Shown: positions 30,647-41,284 of the stretch, piece by piece
Numbering within the stretch: position 1 is the first letter of the stretch
Layout of the letters: each line of letters starts with the position of its first letter
NCBI RefSeq assembly: GCF_035083965.1
Contig: NC_089730.1
Coordinates: 19,944,742 to 20,008,741 of the forward strand
Length of the DNA: 64,000 bases
Direction of reading: 5' to 3'
Origin: Branchiostoma lanceolatum
Lineage: Eukaryota; Chordata; Leptocardii; Amphioxiformes; Branchiostomatidae
Translations under genes and position numbers: made by a program
The notes under the pieces: generated by a model
Database searches by the model: none
What the model saw: only the letters and a program-made list of their open reading frames with translations
Told to the model about the DNA's origin: nothing

Positions 30647-33600
30647 ATGGCCATCCCGATCAACATGAAGAGTCTGACGTGCGTGGAGTACCCCGGGCGC
30701 GTCAAGAACGTGGATAAGATGTTGGAAACACTTGGGGGAGAGGAAAATGTCTCGAAGGTGGTGATCTCATACGCACAGGTTTCTTCGCGGTTTCTTGCGT
30801 GAATTGATTTTTAATTGTAACGTTTATTTAGTAACCTTTGCCTGTAGGGCTTCACATTGCTTGACTTATGCCTGAGCTATAGCAAGGTTGAAGTTTACAG
30901 TACATACGTATACATGCACTTATGTTTATACAGTATAACCCCTATAAACAAATTTATATTCCGCCGGGTTACATACTGTTAAATCCGCCACTTTGAAAAA
31001 CAGTGTGTTTGAGAGTTCTCTAGTGCAGACCACACACACACACACACACCAGATATGCACATCTTAGATATACAGGAATGTATGTATTATACTGGGGGAC
31101 GTTGGGTTGGAGATCAGTTTGGACGTATCTTTTCAGGGTGGCGGAATTATGTACCGTGATACTAGTACATAGATGTTACAGTACATGGGAGCCAAAAATG
31201 CCATGTTCCATCTAGTGGATCTACTTACTTACTTAACCAGTCAGAAATGTCTTACTATACGAAATGCTAGCAAAAAAACAGTTGCTCAGTTAATTAGCAT
31301 ATTTCATTACCTTTTTCGACGCATTAAAAAGTGTTCTTGTTTTCCTGTAGGCTGCCTTAGACTCCAGCCGACGGCTTGACCTGCGGTTCCGACCGGCTGA
31401 CCCGTACTGCCGGCCCGTGTACGGGGACAGGTTCCCCACCTCCAGTCTACTGCTCAGGGTACGCAGGACAACAAGGGTCAGGAAGAACAGAACTAAAGGT
31501 GAAAAATATTCTGTTTGTTACTAGTAGTCTATCTACATCTACATCTACATCTATACAATACTCGGCAAGGCCCCGCAAGGGACATACCGCCGAGGGAATG
31601 TCAGGGTCATGCCCAGCTGCAGCAGGTGGTGGTGGTGATGGTGAAAAAGAAAAATTCGAAAAAGATAAACATAACTGGTGCAACATGAAAATATAGATAT
31701 GTGGGTAACAAATGGTGATATGTACATGTTGCTGCACTGGGTGTTGACCTGATTCACTCTGGGGCTAACCGCTGTTACTGGGAAGGCCAAGGTACTTGGC
31801 CAACCCAGATTTGAAAGTGTTTACTGATGTGGAATTAATGATCTATTTCTTCATAACCGTCATGGCCTATCTCTTCATAACAGGATATTGTTAATCCATA
31901 GAGCCCACTGGGCAACGCCGCCAGAATGGGATCAGATCAGATCAGAAACCGTCACCATTTTTTCCCCATCTGCTTGGAGATTGTAAGCTTTACAGATTAG
32001 TTCCTTGCAATAAGCATAAGGGACTTATTGCATACAGGAGTCAACCCCCAATCAAATTTGCAAAGTACAGCTGTGTATTTCTTTTTTAATGTCAATTGTG
32101 TTTGGTCTTACTCAAGCTGATAGCTAGCTAGATGTCCCTTACCAGTACAATACATGTTTTAGAAGTCTGTCAACTTGACAGTGATTCAACCCCTTGATCT
32201 TATAATCTGGCAGCACAATTGCTTGCCATAACCGAATGCTTGCATGAATTCTAGTTGTCAATGATGTTGATTGCATGTTTTCCTCTAGGATCTGAAGATG
32301 CAGCTACAGCCAGTTCCTCCACTGTAACCATGGAAACACCAGCTACTTCTACATCCAGCTCCTCAGAGACAAGCCCTCCTGAGGAAGAGAGAGTGACCTA
32401 CAACACAGAAGTGCTGGGGATAGTAGACACTACATACAGGTTCCAAGGTCTGTACTGCTTTAGGTGTAAGTCTCAAGCATCAAACCTCTGCACATAACCC
32501 AAGACACTTATCAAAAAGTGTAGGCCTAGGCTGCTTGGCTAGCAACATGAGCACTACTAGCTATCAAAAAATGCGTCATTCCTCACCCTCAGTCTGAAGC
32601 TTGACCGCTTTACCTTTACCTTAATAAACCTCCTCATACTAGTAAAATGTTTCTGTACCCACCCCCCCCCCACCCCCTCCAGCTTTGGCAGACTTCCAGT
32701 ACCTCCCCCTCCACCGGACCCCTGACGGCAGGACTGTCCAGCTGTATGACCAGCTGCTGCTGGAGGGACTGGAGGGGGGTGGGTTCTATCAGAAGGACGT
32801 CCCCCTGTTTGTTCCCCCTGCTACGTTCTCACGGATCGACACACCACAGAACTACCACTACAGGAGGGACCCTGCGCACAAGTGGGTGGTGTTTTGTTGC
32901 CAGGGCTCAAAATAGTGGGTGCATGTGCAGCTGTGTGCACCCAAAATTGGAGCTGTGCACCTAATTTTTGACTATGGGTGCACCTAGATATTTTTATACT
33001 CTATTGGGTAACGGTTCTCTTGTACACTAGCATACAGAATATTCTTGAAATGTAAGTATCAGAAAAAGCAATACACATGTATAACCTTTTGTTGTACTGT
33101 GCTTTAATTGATGTATTGCTAGGTTGAAATTTGAAATCTGGATAGAATTACAGATTAAAGATTTTTTGGTTGGGTGCACCAGTGCACCTTTTTCCAAAAA
33201 AGAATTGCGAGACCTGCCTGCTGTTGTTGCTGGTGTTTCTCAAGCATTCTGAAGTAATTTTACAAACCATGCAGGTTGAAGAAGAAACAGAGCTTTCTCG
33301 AAAGCTCCCAGAGTAGCTAAGTTTTGTGTCGTGTGTAATTGTTTGAATATGTCAAAACATGAAAATAGAGATTCTTTTTACACAACCAGGTAATCTCACC
33401 TGCTGACGTTTCGGTGTCTGTCAGACACCTTCTTCAGAGCTTCTGACTGGAGTACTGCTTCTCACCGCTATAAGTAGCCGATGTAGGTGGCGCTTTTGCG
33501 GCGAGAACGTAATCCCAAATATGGCTGAGCTTGTATCCCCCCTCGTCTCTGTAAAAAGAATCTCCTATATCCTATATTCTACCAACCTGATGAAATTATT

Positions 33601-36600
33601 TTCGGATGAAAATAGAGAGTTGGGAGGGATCGAGACTTACATCTGACTATAGTCAAAGTCAAAGTTAAATTTCCTCGCTGTTTTCAGTATCAAGAGGTTT
33701 ACATTGATTGGTTGCTACCTCTTTGCCCAACCATATATATGTATGTTTTATTCTATTTTGCCAGAGCACATTTGTGGCGTCTGTGTGGCATAGTGGCAGA
33801 GCATCCGGCTATGAACCAATAAGACCCAGTTTCAATCCCCAGTGGAGTACCCAGACATGTCCGGACATGCACCCAGACGTTGTGCCCTTGGGAAAAAGAC
33901 ATATTTCCCATGTCCTAATCCCAATAGTAGGATTTGGGTTGGCGTTAAGAAGGGCATCCAGCCGTAAAAACTCTTGCTTCAAAAATAGACTTGCACTTGA
34001 CGAGGAGTTCTGGGGCTCCTCTATCCATGTGCAAGCACGTCCAACCCCCATATGATGGGGAATAAAAGACGTAAAATTGGAGAGAGAGAGAGAGAGCACA
34101 TTCACCTAGGCCCCTACTGTTATCTACAAAAATATATTCAAGGGTAAAAAGATGATCTAACGGTCTTGCTCATCTCCCCTTTTTTTCACAGCTACAAAAA
34201 CCCCATGAAGACCCTCTCCTCCAGTAACCTGATCGGAGTAGCCCGGGCCCGCAGGCCTCACAGCGCAATCTTCTTCAACTTTGAGGAGCTGCAGGTCCCA
34301 ACCAAACCGTCAGGTGGCGCTGTTGACCATATGGATAAGCACAACCTTCATGCAGAGCTGGCAGAATTGAAAAAGGTACCAAAACTTTGACTTTCAAATG
34401 TGCTGTATCGAAACTCATCAATTCAGATAACGTAGTAATCAATAGTCTGTAGCACTAGTTATGTGTTAAGTGTGTTAAGTGGTTAAACTAATTTTTTTAA
34501 ACTTCAAACCAGTTTTTCTAAAACTAGGGGTAGTTCTTTGTAAAGAATGAGAAAAGAGAAACCAAAGCCTGCTGGATTTCAGAAATAGTCTGTTTTAAAT
34601 GTCTTCAGTTTATTTCACTACATATTGTATAGTTGAACTTAGTTCGGCTCATACATTTTATTTAACAGGGCACTCTTCCCTGTAGTGTTGTAGTGTAGTC
34701 ACTTCCCCATATTTAGTTATTCAAGGAGCTTCTGCTTGTACAACACTGATTGTATTTGTATATAATGGTCCTTACATCTGTTAACTACCCTACATGTTTA
34801 TGCAAAATTTGAAGTTGTTTCTAGATTGCATACTTCTTTTGTCTCTATCATAGTTTATCCACATGTTGCATTGCTTTTATTCTTGTATTCATCCCATATT
34901 TTGTTGTTTAAGGGGCCTCTGGTTGTGTAATGCTATCATTCTGTATGATAATCTTTATACAAAGTCATGTATCTACTGTTAAACACCCTACGTGTATGTG
35001 AAATTGTTTCTTGGTTACATACTTAGCATCATAGTCTATCTAAAATCATGTTATTATAGTGTCTTAAAGTTTATTCCTGTATTTATATATTTATCTAGTT
35101 GTTCAAGGAGCGCCCCATCTGGTCGCGAAATGCGCTGCAGGTTCGGAGCGGAATCCGGCTGTTACGACTGAAGCTCCTCCTGCCACTGTGCGGTTACTAC
35201 GCCGTCACCGGGCCCTGGAGGTCACTCTGGGTCAAGTTCGGCTATGACCCACGCAAGGACCCGACCGCCAAGCAGTACCAGCTTCTGGACTTCAGGGTCC
35301 GACAAGGTACGCAGGTTTAAAAACATGGAGCTTATAATTATTTTTATCAAAATGTACTAGTCAAACCTGTACAAGTGCCACATCTACATAAGGACCAATT
35401 TGACCACTTTGGTGGTTCCTTAGATAACCCTTAAAATAAATATTAATCTTACATGTGTATTTATAAAGACCACCTGTCCACATAGACCAGATTTTATCTG
35501 TCCGCTGAGTGGTCTTCATGGGCAGTTTTTCCTGCAGGTTATGTAACTAAACATATTTTTTTTGCTATAGCTCAGATGCTGAATACAGAATATACATTGT
35601 ACATGTTCATATTATGTGTCTGGGCAATATCTGTACTCTTTTTTACAAGCGCTCTGTTCCTGGTTGTTCTTTTTCATGACTCTCTTCACAACAAAATGAT
35701 GACACCAGGGATATGCCGTCCCAATGTATTACTACTGTTCTCGAGAATACACCTTTCTCACGCGGCGGACATGATAGAATGAAGACGAGGCCAATGAGGC
35801 AGAGAAGCAAAAATAATGTACAGATTTAGTTTTCCTCCTAAATCACATAAAGTTTTAAAATATGATATCCAAGTATCAATATTACTACTAATGTAATGTA
35901 CAAAAAAGATGCAGCAATTTAAAGCTTTGTTGACCAATCCCATAGTCTCTGCCCTCCTCTGTGAAAACGCAGAAATACAAAAAAGAACATAGAAATGCAA
36001 ATATTTGACGGTCATACAGCCACATCCTCATTGGTCGATTCTCTAATTATCAGGTAATCATTGGCTAAACTGCTAATTGTGATTGACAGTTAGGATCGGT
36101 CTAATGTTTGCCACAAGGGCCTCATTTTCATTCTACCATGTCCGCCGCGTGAGAAAGGTGTATTGTTTTAACTCAGTGAACTCCAAAACCTCATTATCCA
36201 TTCTACTGTGAAATGCAGCCTCTGTGAAAATATGATGGGTGCTAATGAGTTAAAGCTGTATTTCCTAACATGTTCATCTGTTCTCCGGTAGGACCTGATA
36301 ACAAGAGGTTAGCTGTGAAAGCCAAACGGAGCACCTTTAACTATACCCTCCCCACCATGACCCACAAGCCTCAGCCACAGGTGGGTATAATTTATAAGGG
36401 TGTTAGAATTGCGCCACCAGGCATAAATCTTGTGAATTGCACCTACTCATCCCAGACTGCACTTGGCCCTAGCTGGTTGTGGTGCACTCCATAGGCTCAA
36501 AAACCTCTGCTATCGTAAGATTTATTCCCTGCAAAATTGAGTTTAGAATATCAAGTGGTAAAATCCTGGCCTATCAACACTGGATGAGAGGTATCCATCT

Positions 36601-38850
36601 TAAGAATGAATGAATTAATTAATGATTTTATTCCTCAACATTGCAACGGTGACAATGTATGGCAATGTGCGGATAGCATAATTAACAAAAATGAATGTAC
36701 AATATACAATGTAGGTCTATTTTTCAATGACGACCTCTTGAACTTTTTTGCAAAGTAATGTATTGAAGCAGTTCAATAACTTCATTAACCAGGAAATAAC
36801 AAACCTGATGAAACTACTCACAAACCTGTTCAGCTGTTTAAAAGGTCATGAATTGTGTTCATACACCTAAAACAAAGTTACGTGTTTTTGTTTTCAGGTT
36901 GTCCAGATGAAAGGCGCTGCTGGCAGCCCAGGTGCGGGGTCGAGTGGGGAGGGGGAGAGACAGGATGGCAGAACTAAGGAGGACATTGAGAAGGTAATAT
37001 TCACTCTCACTCACTATCGGGTTTAACGTCTTTTTTTCCCCATCATCTGGGGGTTTGACGTGCTTGCATGCTGATTGGGTAGCTTGGTGGCCGCTCGCCA
37101 GGTGCCTCTGTCCTGTGGATTTACATCGTGTAGGTTGAGGTGTTGGAGGTCCTCCTTGATGTTATTAATCCACCTCTTCCTTGGTCATCCTCGTGGATTT
37201 CGGCCCTCCACGGTCATGCCGATGATTTTCTTGGGCCACCCTGTCCATTCTTTCAAGATGCCCATACCAACGTAGACGATTGGATCTTATCACATCCTGC
37301 ACACTGTGTACTCCTAATCTGGCTCTAAGTTGTTTTGCTGAGAGTGTTTCTGAGAGTTTCCTGGGACATATCCATCGGACCATGGCTTCAATAATTGGTG
37401 ACAAACTGGTAGATGGCCTTCTTAAAGTGATATGGGACTGTCAATGATCTGATATTAGGTGTTGAATTAATTGTATTCCAAAGATTGATGGCTCGGTAGA
37501 GAAAGGTTTGCTTTTGGCTGTTAGTTTTTGGTTTAGGTAGTTTGAAACTGTAGGAGCTGGATAAACCACATGTGAACAGATCTTCTAGCAAACAAACAGT
37601 GTCTGTATTTAACAAATCTTAAATGTTTAAAACCATGGAATTTTCTCTTTGCATCAGGAAGCGACGTACGTGTTCCGTCCCGGGATCTTGCCGGCGTACC
37701 GCCAGATGTTCTACCAGCTGTGCGACCTCCACGACCCCCGACTTCAGACGCTCGTGCACGAGAACGATGGCAGGGAGACCTCGTGTGCGGAGAAGGACGG
37801 CTGGTGTCTCCCCAACACGAAGGCAAAACTACGGGATATAATCTCCTCAGAAGTCAGTAAGCTGTCCAACATCATACACAGAGGTTTGTTTTTGTTGGTT
37901 GGTTGGTTTATTTATCATTAATGTATACAAAGAAGGCCAAACTACGGGATATCATCTCCTCAGAAGTCAGAAAGTTGTCCAACATCATACACAGAGGTTT
38001 GTTTGTTTGTTTGTTTATTATTGTTGTTGTTATGTGCGGAGAAGGATGGCTGGTGTCTCCCCAACACGAAGGCAAAACTACGGGATATCATCTCCTCAGA
38101 AGTCAGGAAACTCTCCAACATCATACACAGAGGTTTGTTTGTTAGCTTGCTTGTTTGTTTATTTGTTTATTATTGTTGTTGTTGTGTGCGGAGAAGGACG
38201 GGTGGTGTCTCCCCAACACGAAGGCAAAACTACGGGATATCATCTCCTCAGAAGTCAGTAAGCTGTCTAACATCATACACAGAGGTTTGTTTGTTTGTTT
38301 GTTTTTCGTTTTTTTGGTTATTATTGGTGTGTGCAGAGAACTCAACACTAGGTTTGTTTGTTTGTTTGTTTGTTTTCTTGATTTATTCTTTAGAGTTTGG
38401 CATGTACCATTGCAGTGTTACATGTATATACAGAAGAAAGAATACGATACAATTGAAAAAATAACTTTAAGATTTAACATGTAGAGTAAATTAAGCTGGC
38501 TTTTAGTCATAATAAGTACATGCTTTATAGAATCAAATTAACAAGAAAAAAACATAGAAGGCAGAGGTTTTTTTTTCAAATTTTCTCATTTTGCCATCTT
38601 TGAAAATAAAAATATAGACAAAATGTGTAATATATACTGTAACCTTTCATCATAATTTGTCCCTCCAGATAAGAAGGCAAGAGGAGTGAGTTCAGGAGCT
38701 GGTCCTGATGCGAGGGAGGAAGAGGAGGAGGAGGATGATGACGAGGAAGATGATGGTGATGATATGTCAGACTCCGAGGTTGATCCAGACCAACAAGTTG
38801 CCCAAGACAGCGACAACGAGATGGAAACAGAGATGCTGGAGTTCTTATAG
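30647..38850 (+). CDS. GTF3C5: General transcription factor 3C subunit 5 (TFIIIC63), 10 exons
   Basis: GTF3C5 is the TauA-lobe TFIIIC subunit that contacts the tRNA-gene A box with TFIIIB recruitment. Exons: 30647-30778, 31351-31498, 32289-32447, 32683-32881, 34192-34375, 35099-35306, 36292-36380, 36898-36993, 37658-37883, 38669-38850, giving 540 codons plus TAG with unbroken phase. Recognised blocks are CVEYPGRVKNVDKMLETLGG, LRFRPADPYCRPVYGDRFPT, EVLGIVDTTYRFQ, IGVARARRPHSAIFFNFEE, RPIWSRNA, TGPWRSLWVKFGYDPRKDP, VKAKRSTFNYTLP, GILPAYRQMFYQLCDLHD and EKDGWCLP. The C-terminus is a long Glu/Asp run ending METEMLEFL, as in vertebrates (the ending METEI-type). Length is close to human (about 519). 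An in-frame upstream ATG at 30584 exists; I prefer 30647 because the alternative adds 21 residues unlike the family. Confidence 0.95.
33368..33564. mobile_element. Small inverted-repeat element in GTF3C5 intron 4
   Basis: The ends are gagattctttttaca and tgtaaaaagaatctc, about 190 bases apart, with an inner palindrome gtgtctgtcagacac. There is no open frame. This is a non-autonomous foldback or MITE; the family is unknown. Confidence 0.65.
33778..34098 (+). mobile_element. tRNA-derived SINE in GTF3C5 intron 4
   Basis: The head looks like a tRNA gene: tggcatagtgg fits a Pol III A box and agtttcaatccccagt fits a B box about 45 bases further on. A ~200-base body follows, and the 3' end is ggggaataaaagacgtaaaa followed by (ga)n. 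The last ~47 bases (gcaagcacgtccaacccc onward) match the 3' end of the LINE remnant at 37009-37408, read on its own coding strand, at roughly 40 of 47 positions by eye. That is the usual SINE/LINE partnership. Confidence 0.78.
34705..35115. repeat. ~187-bp decayed tandem copies of the GTF3C5 exon 6 acceptor
   Basis: atatttagttattcaaggag (34710) and atattttgttgtttaagggg (34897) resemble the true border tatctag|TTGTTCAAGGAGCG (35093 onward). The text after each also corresponds (tgtacaacactgatt/tgtgtaatgctatcatt; aactaccctacatg/aacaccctacgtg; catactt). Both older copies have lost the AG acceptor or diverged from exon sequence. Confidence 0.75.
35746..36166. mobile_element. MITE with ~38-bp terminal inverted repeats in GTF3C5 intron 6
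   Basis: The left end aatacacctttctcacgcgg continues to cggacatgatagaatgaa. The right end is the inverse (ttcattctaccatgtccg and onward to ccgcgtgagaaaggtgtatt). The two ends are 420 bases apart and match except for one or two bases. No transposase frame is present inside. The high arm identity suggests a fairly recent insertion. Confidence 0.85.
37009..37408 (-). pseudogene. LINE 3' end (RT C-terminus) in GTF3C5 intron 8
   Basis: On the minus strand it reads MVRWICPRKLSETLSAKQLR, then SVQDVIRSNRLRWYGHLERM, then GGPKSTRMTKE, and after a one-base frameshift RWINNIKEDLQHLNLHDVNP, DRGTWRAATKLPN and a stop. The RLRWYGHLERM and DRGxWRAA motifs are typical C-termini of RTE/BovB-like endonuclease-RT elements (class assignment tentative). 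After the stop comes gacgttaaacccgatagtga and a short gtga-type repeat, the normal LINE 3' terminus. It starts only ~16 bases after the exon 8 donor. Confidence 0.8.
37388..37615 (-). pseudogene. Second LINE RT C-terminal fragment in GTF3C5 intron 8
   Basis: The minus strand encodes FKLPKPKTNSQKQTFLYRAI, then NLWNTINSTPNIRSLTVPYH, ending FKKAIYQFVTNY-stop at 37388. This is the tail shared by many CR1/jockey-like RT proteins (PKxxTNxxKQTFxYRAxxLWN). It is truncated 5' and directly abuts the other LINE end, ~40 bases upstream of exon 9. The clade is not certain. Confidence 0.7.
37784..38350. repeat. ~100-150-bp tandem array of GTF3C5 exon 9 3' part (4 copies)
   Basis: The unit (tgtgcggagaagg...ctggtgtctccccaacacga...atcatacacagag|gtttgtttg) occurs in the real exon (37784), then at about 37931 (5' part lost), 38034 and 38184. 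A last stub lies at 38329. Each copy ends in the same donor followed by a (gttt)n tract. Copies two to four have no acceptor of their own. Confidence 0.93.
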
Positions 38851-38867
38851 AAACTTCGTCTCTTGAG

Positions 38868-39115
38868 CCCCTATCTCACTTGACCTGCGTTACATTGGCT
38901 ACCTCGCTGCGTGATTTGACAGTGTGCTCAACGAATTTCATCCATAAAATTTAACAAATGTTTTTACGCTTTGTGTGCTTTGTTGTCTTTAAGTCATACT
39001 GGTATATTTTGCGTGATATTCCCATAACTTCTAGCCAAAGGGTAACACAAGTCCAGTTAGGACGCAGCAAGACCGCCAACGTACCGCGGGTTTGGTAAGA
39101 TAGGGGCTTAAGGAG
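38868..39115. mobile_element. MITE in GTF3C5 3' UTR (family also at 56690)
   Basis: The ends are gagcccctatctcacttgac and gcgggtttggtaagatagggg, inverted copies of each other. Between them lie gacagtgtgctcaacgaatttcatccataaa and tttgtgtgctttgttgtctt, which match the copy at 56690-56935. It starts 18 bases after the GTF3C5 stop codon and so would make up most of the mature 3' UTR. Confidence 0.8.
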
Positions 39116-39192
39116 ATGTGTACGTGGTGCTGTGTTCCAGAAAGATATTTAGACCCTTCAGGTAGTTATGTTTGACAATGGTTAACACCAGT

Positions 39193-39198
39193 AATAAA
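39193..39198 (+). terminator. Likely GTF3C5 polyadenylation signal
   Basis: aataaa occurs 343 bases after the stop codon, just beyond the MITE inserted in the 3' UTR. It is the only well-placed canonical hexamer. Assignment is positional. Confidence 0.5.
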
Positions 39199-39671
39199 TC
39201 ACCACAAGTCAAAGAAGTAACTGAGTCATATTTATTACCATGTTAGTACTACATGTACATGATAGACCATAACTGTAAAACACATACGCTGTAAGATCTC
39301 AAATTCAAAAGGATTCAGTGTTGACAATTTTACATCTGATTCAGATTTTGATTCTCCTGAGGCTGTCATCCAAGAAATCCAGTTTGTGTTGCCTCTCCAA
39401 CATGACTGACTGTTTCTGTGTCTAACTCTTAGTTCTAGTGCTGAATCCATTGTTTGGAGACCAAGGTTTTATTTGGTTCCTCATTATTTATTTACGTACA
39501 TCACCTGTTGGTTTGTACATCAACAGGTTTATTATACAGTCCCTGAGGTCCCGTTTCCACCACATGGCCGGCATTTTAAACAGAAATTCATTGGTCTTCT
39601 CCTTCTTTCTTTCCTTCCATTCAGCTCCATAAAATGGAATTATTGGTAGTTTGTGCATGTGTTGGTTACAA

Positions 39672-39845
39672 TTAGCCTTTACCAGGCTCCAGACGTGGCT
39701 GGAAAGAGTAGAAAGTGACCAAATAGATAACATGCCAGAGGAATCAGCCGGCGGGGAGTACAGTTTGCCAGCTCTGGCATGTTATCTGTCTATTTGGCCA
39801 ATCTCTACTATTATATTGCCAGCCCCCTCTGAAGTCTGGTAGACG
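39672..39845. mobile_element. Foldback element, 'accaggctcc' family, copy 1
   Basis: The left arm accaggctccagacgtggct, then ggaaagagtagaaagtgacc, aaatagataacatgcca, pairs with the right arm tggcatgttatctgtctatt, ggccaatctctac, cagccccctctgaagtctgg. It is a ~170-base hairpin. Related copies occur at 40683, 58055 and 60371. Confidence 0.8.
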
Positions 39846-40122
39846 CCAAGTTACAATGCAAGTGTCCGGTACAAATAAACAAAGGAAGATAAAGAATGAG
39901 ATGATATAGAACATAGGTATAAGATTTGAAAGATCATAGGGAGACCTTTGTCATCATTGGAAATCATTAGGAGACCTGTGTGAGCATTGGAAAAATATTG
40001 AAAGACCTTAAACTTTAGAAAATCCTTGAGAGACCTTTATGAGCATTAAAAGACTTTAAGAGACCTTGGAGGTAAATGGAAAACCTCTACTTGTACAATG
40101 TACGTGTATATGGGATGTCCCA

Positions 40123-40330
40123 TGGTCCCTGAAGCTCAATTGGTAGCGGCTTCGTAGATGAGCATTCTGTTTCCAATTAGTTGGATCCGGGAGACCCCGG
40201 ATCGAATCCCGGGAAGGGTATCCTTGTCGGAGCTGCACCGTCTTTTGGAAGAGACGAAAAATGGGGTTCGAGGAGGTGCCTCGAGCGCGTTACAACAGCC
40301 TCATTACTCACTGGCTGAAATAATACAACC
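40123..40330 (+). mobile_element. tRNA-derived SINE or tRNA pseudogene
   Basis: gctcaattggtagc at about 40134 fits a tRNA A box/D-arm and ggatcgaatcccgggaaggg at about 40197 fits a B box/T-arm, but the spacing is wider than in a working tRNA and there is no cloverleaf. The text continues as gagctgcaccgtcttttgga ... aaatggggttcgaggaggtg, a SINE-like body. Confidence 0.6.
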
Positions 40331-40682
40331 TGGTGAATTATATGTACATCATTGGAAGATTAGTTTGAAGAAAAATCTCACCACGCTTAAACAAACGTTG
40401 ACATTTACTCCAGCTTTCCCCCGTCTTTGTCCCATCGTATTTTCCCATGTTTCCTTGTGTGACACTGTAGCATGACATCTGTGCGGAACGGGGCGACATA
40501 TGTGTGTTTGTTCCCCGCACGTGACCGCTGCCGGCCCGATGACGGATAAGTACCCCGGTCACGTGCCGTGACGTTCCGCTCTGCTGAGCAAAAGCAACCC
40601 CGCACCAGAAATTAACTCATCGGCTTGTCGGGCAATCATGCTAATGACGCCATCATGGCCCACGGGCTGAGGGAAGGACGTA

Positions 40683-40918
40683 GCCTCTACCAGGCTCCGC
40701 AGGTCGCTGGAAAAATCGTACAGATTGGCCAGATAGAAGGATACCATGCCAGAGAAGTTAGTCCGCTATAGAAGTTACAGTTTGTGACCTCTAGATCGCG
40801 TGGATGGGATATTGGACCCTCTATCCGTAGCCGACTCTATCAGCATACTATTCACTCTATTTGGCCCATTTCTACTATTTTTCCAGCCATCTGCGGGGCC
40901 TGGTAGAGGCCAGGAAGG
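40683..40918. mobile_element. Foldback element, 'accaggctcc' family, copy 2
   Basis: ctctaccaggctccgcaggt at the left and ggggcctggtagaggccagg at the right are inverted. Inner parts also pair (gctggaaaaatcg / tatttttccagc). The centre differs from copy 1 but resembles copy 4 at 60371 (gagggtccaatat with gatattggaccctc; gtagccgactc with gagtcggctac). Confidence 0.8.
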
Positions 40919-40919
40919 A

Positions 40920-41050
40920 CGCACAAGCCCGCCGGGGATTAGAGGCAGGGCGGGCGGCGGTGAAGGCGTGCATGCCCGCCGGGGATTCCTGGGCGGCCCG
41001 GAGGTGGCGAGGACACCCAGGCCCCTCGGGGATTGCCGTACGGGTCGGTA
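40920..41050. other. GC-rich patch with duplicated gcccgccggggatt
   Basis: The string gcccgccggggatt occurs at about 40928 and 40975 inside a locally GC-rich 130 bases, followed by a third variant (cctcggggatt at 41025). It has an open frame on both strands, but nothing in the frames resembles a known protein. It may be part of a repeat. Confidence 0.4.
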
Positions 41051-41186
41051 ATGAGGCCCTGTGGTGTCACGCGAGCGACCCTCTCTCACGGGATTTCCCA
41101 TGGGGCGCGTCATTAACGACATATGTCACTTATCATTGTCGTCTTGGAATAGTCAACTTCAAGCAGATGTTATGAGGGAGGATTGT

Positions 41187-41284
41187 AGCCTGGTTTCCAG
41201 ACCTATTATAGCTCCCGAGTCTCCTCTCCAGAATTGTGCGGAGAGGACACTCAGGAGCTACAATAGGCCTGGATACCAAGCTAG
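41187..41284. mobile_element. Short palindromic MITE (~95 bp)
   Basis: tagcctggtttccagaccta + ttatagctcccgagtctcct pairs with aggacactcaggagctacaa + taggcctggataccaagcta over nearly its full length. No coding capacity. Confidence 0.75.

Noticed and set aside
37653-38484. Several plus-strand frames through GTF3C5 exon 9 copies as separate genes
   Set aside because: They run on because the exon fragment is tandemly repeated. Only the first copy has an acceptor and the correct phase to exon 10.
40123-40215. Functional tRNA gene
   Set aside because: A- and B-box-like strings are present but too far apart, with no acceptor stem pairing; more likely a SINE head or pseudogene.
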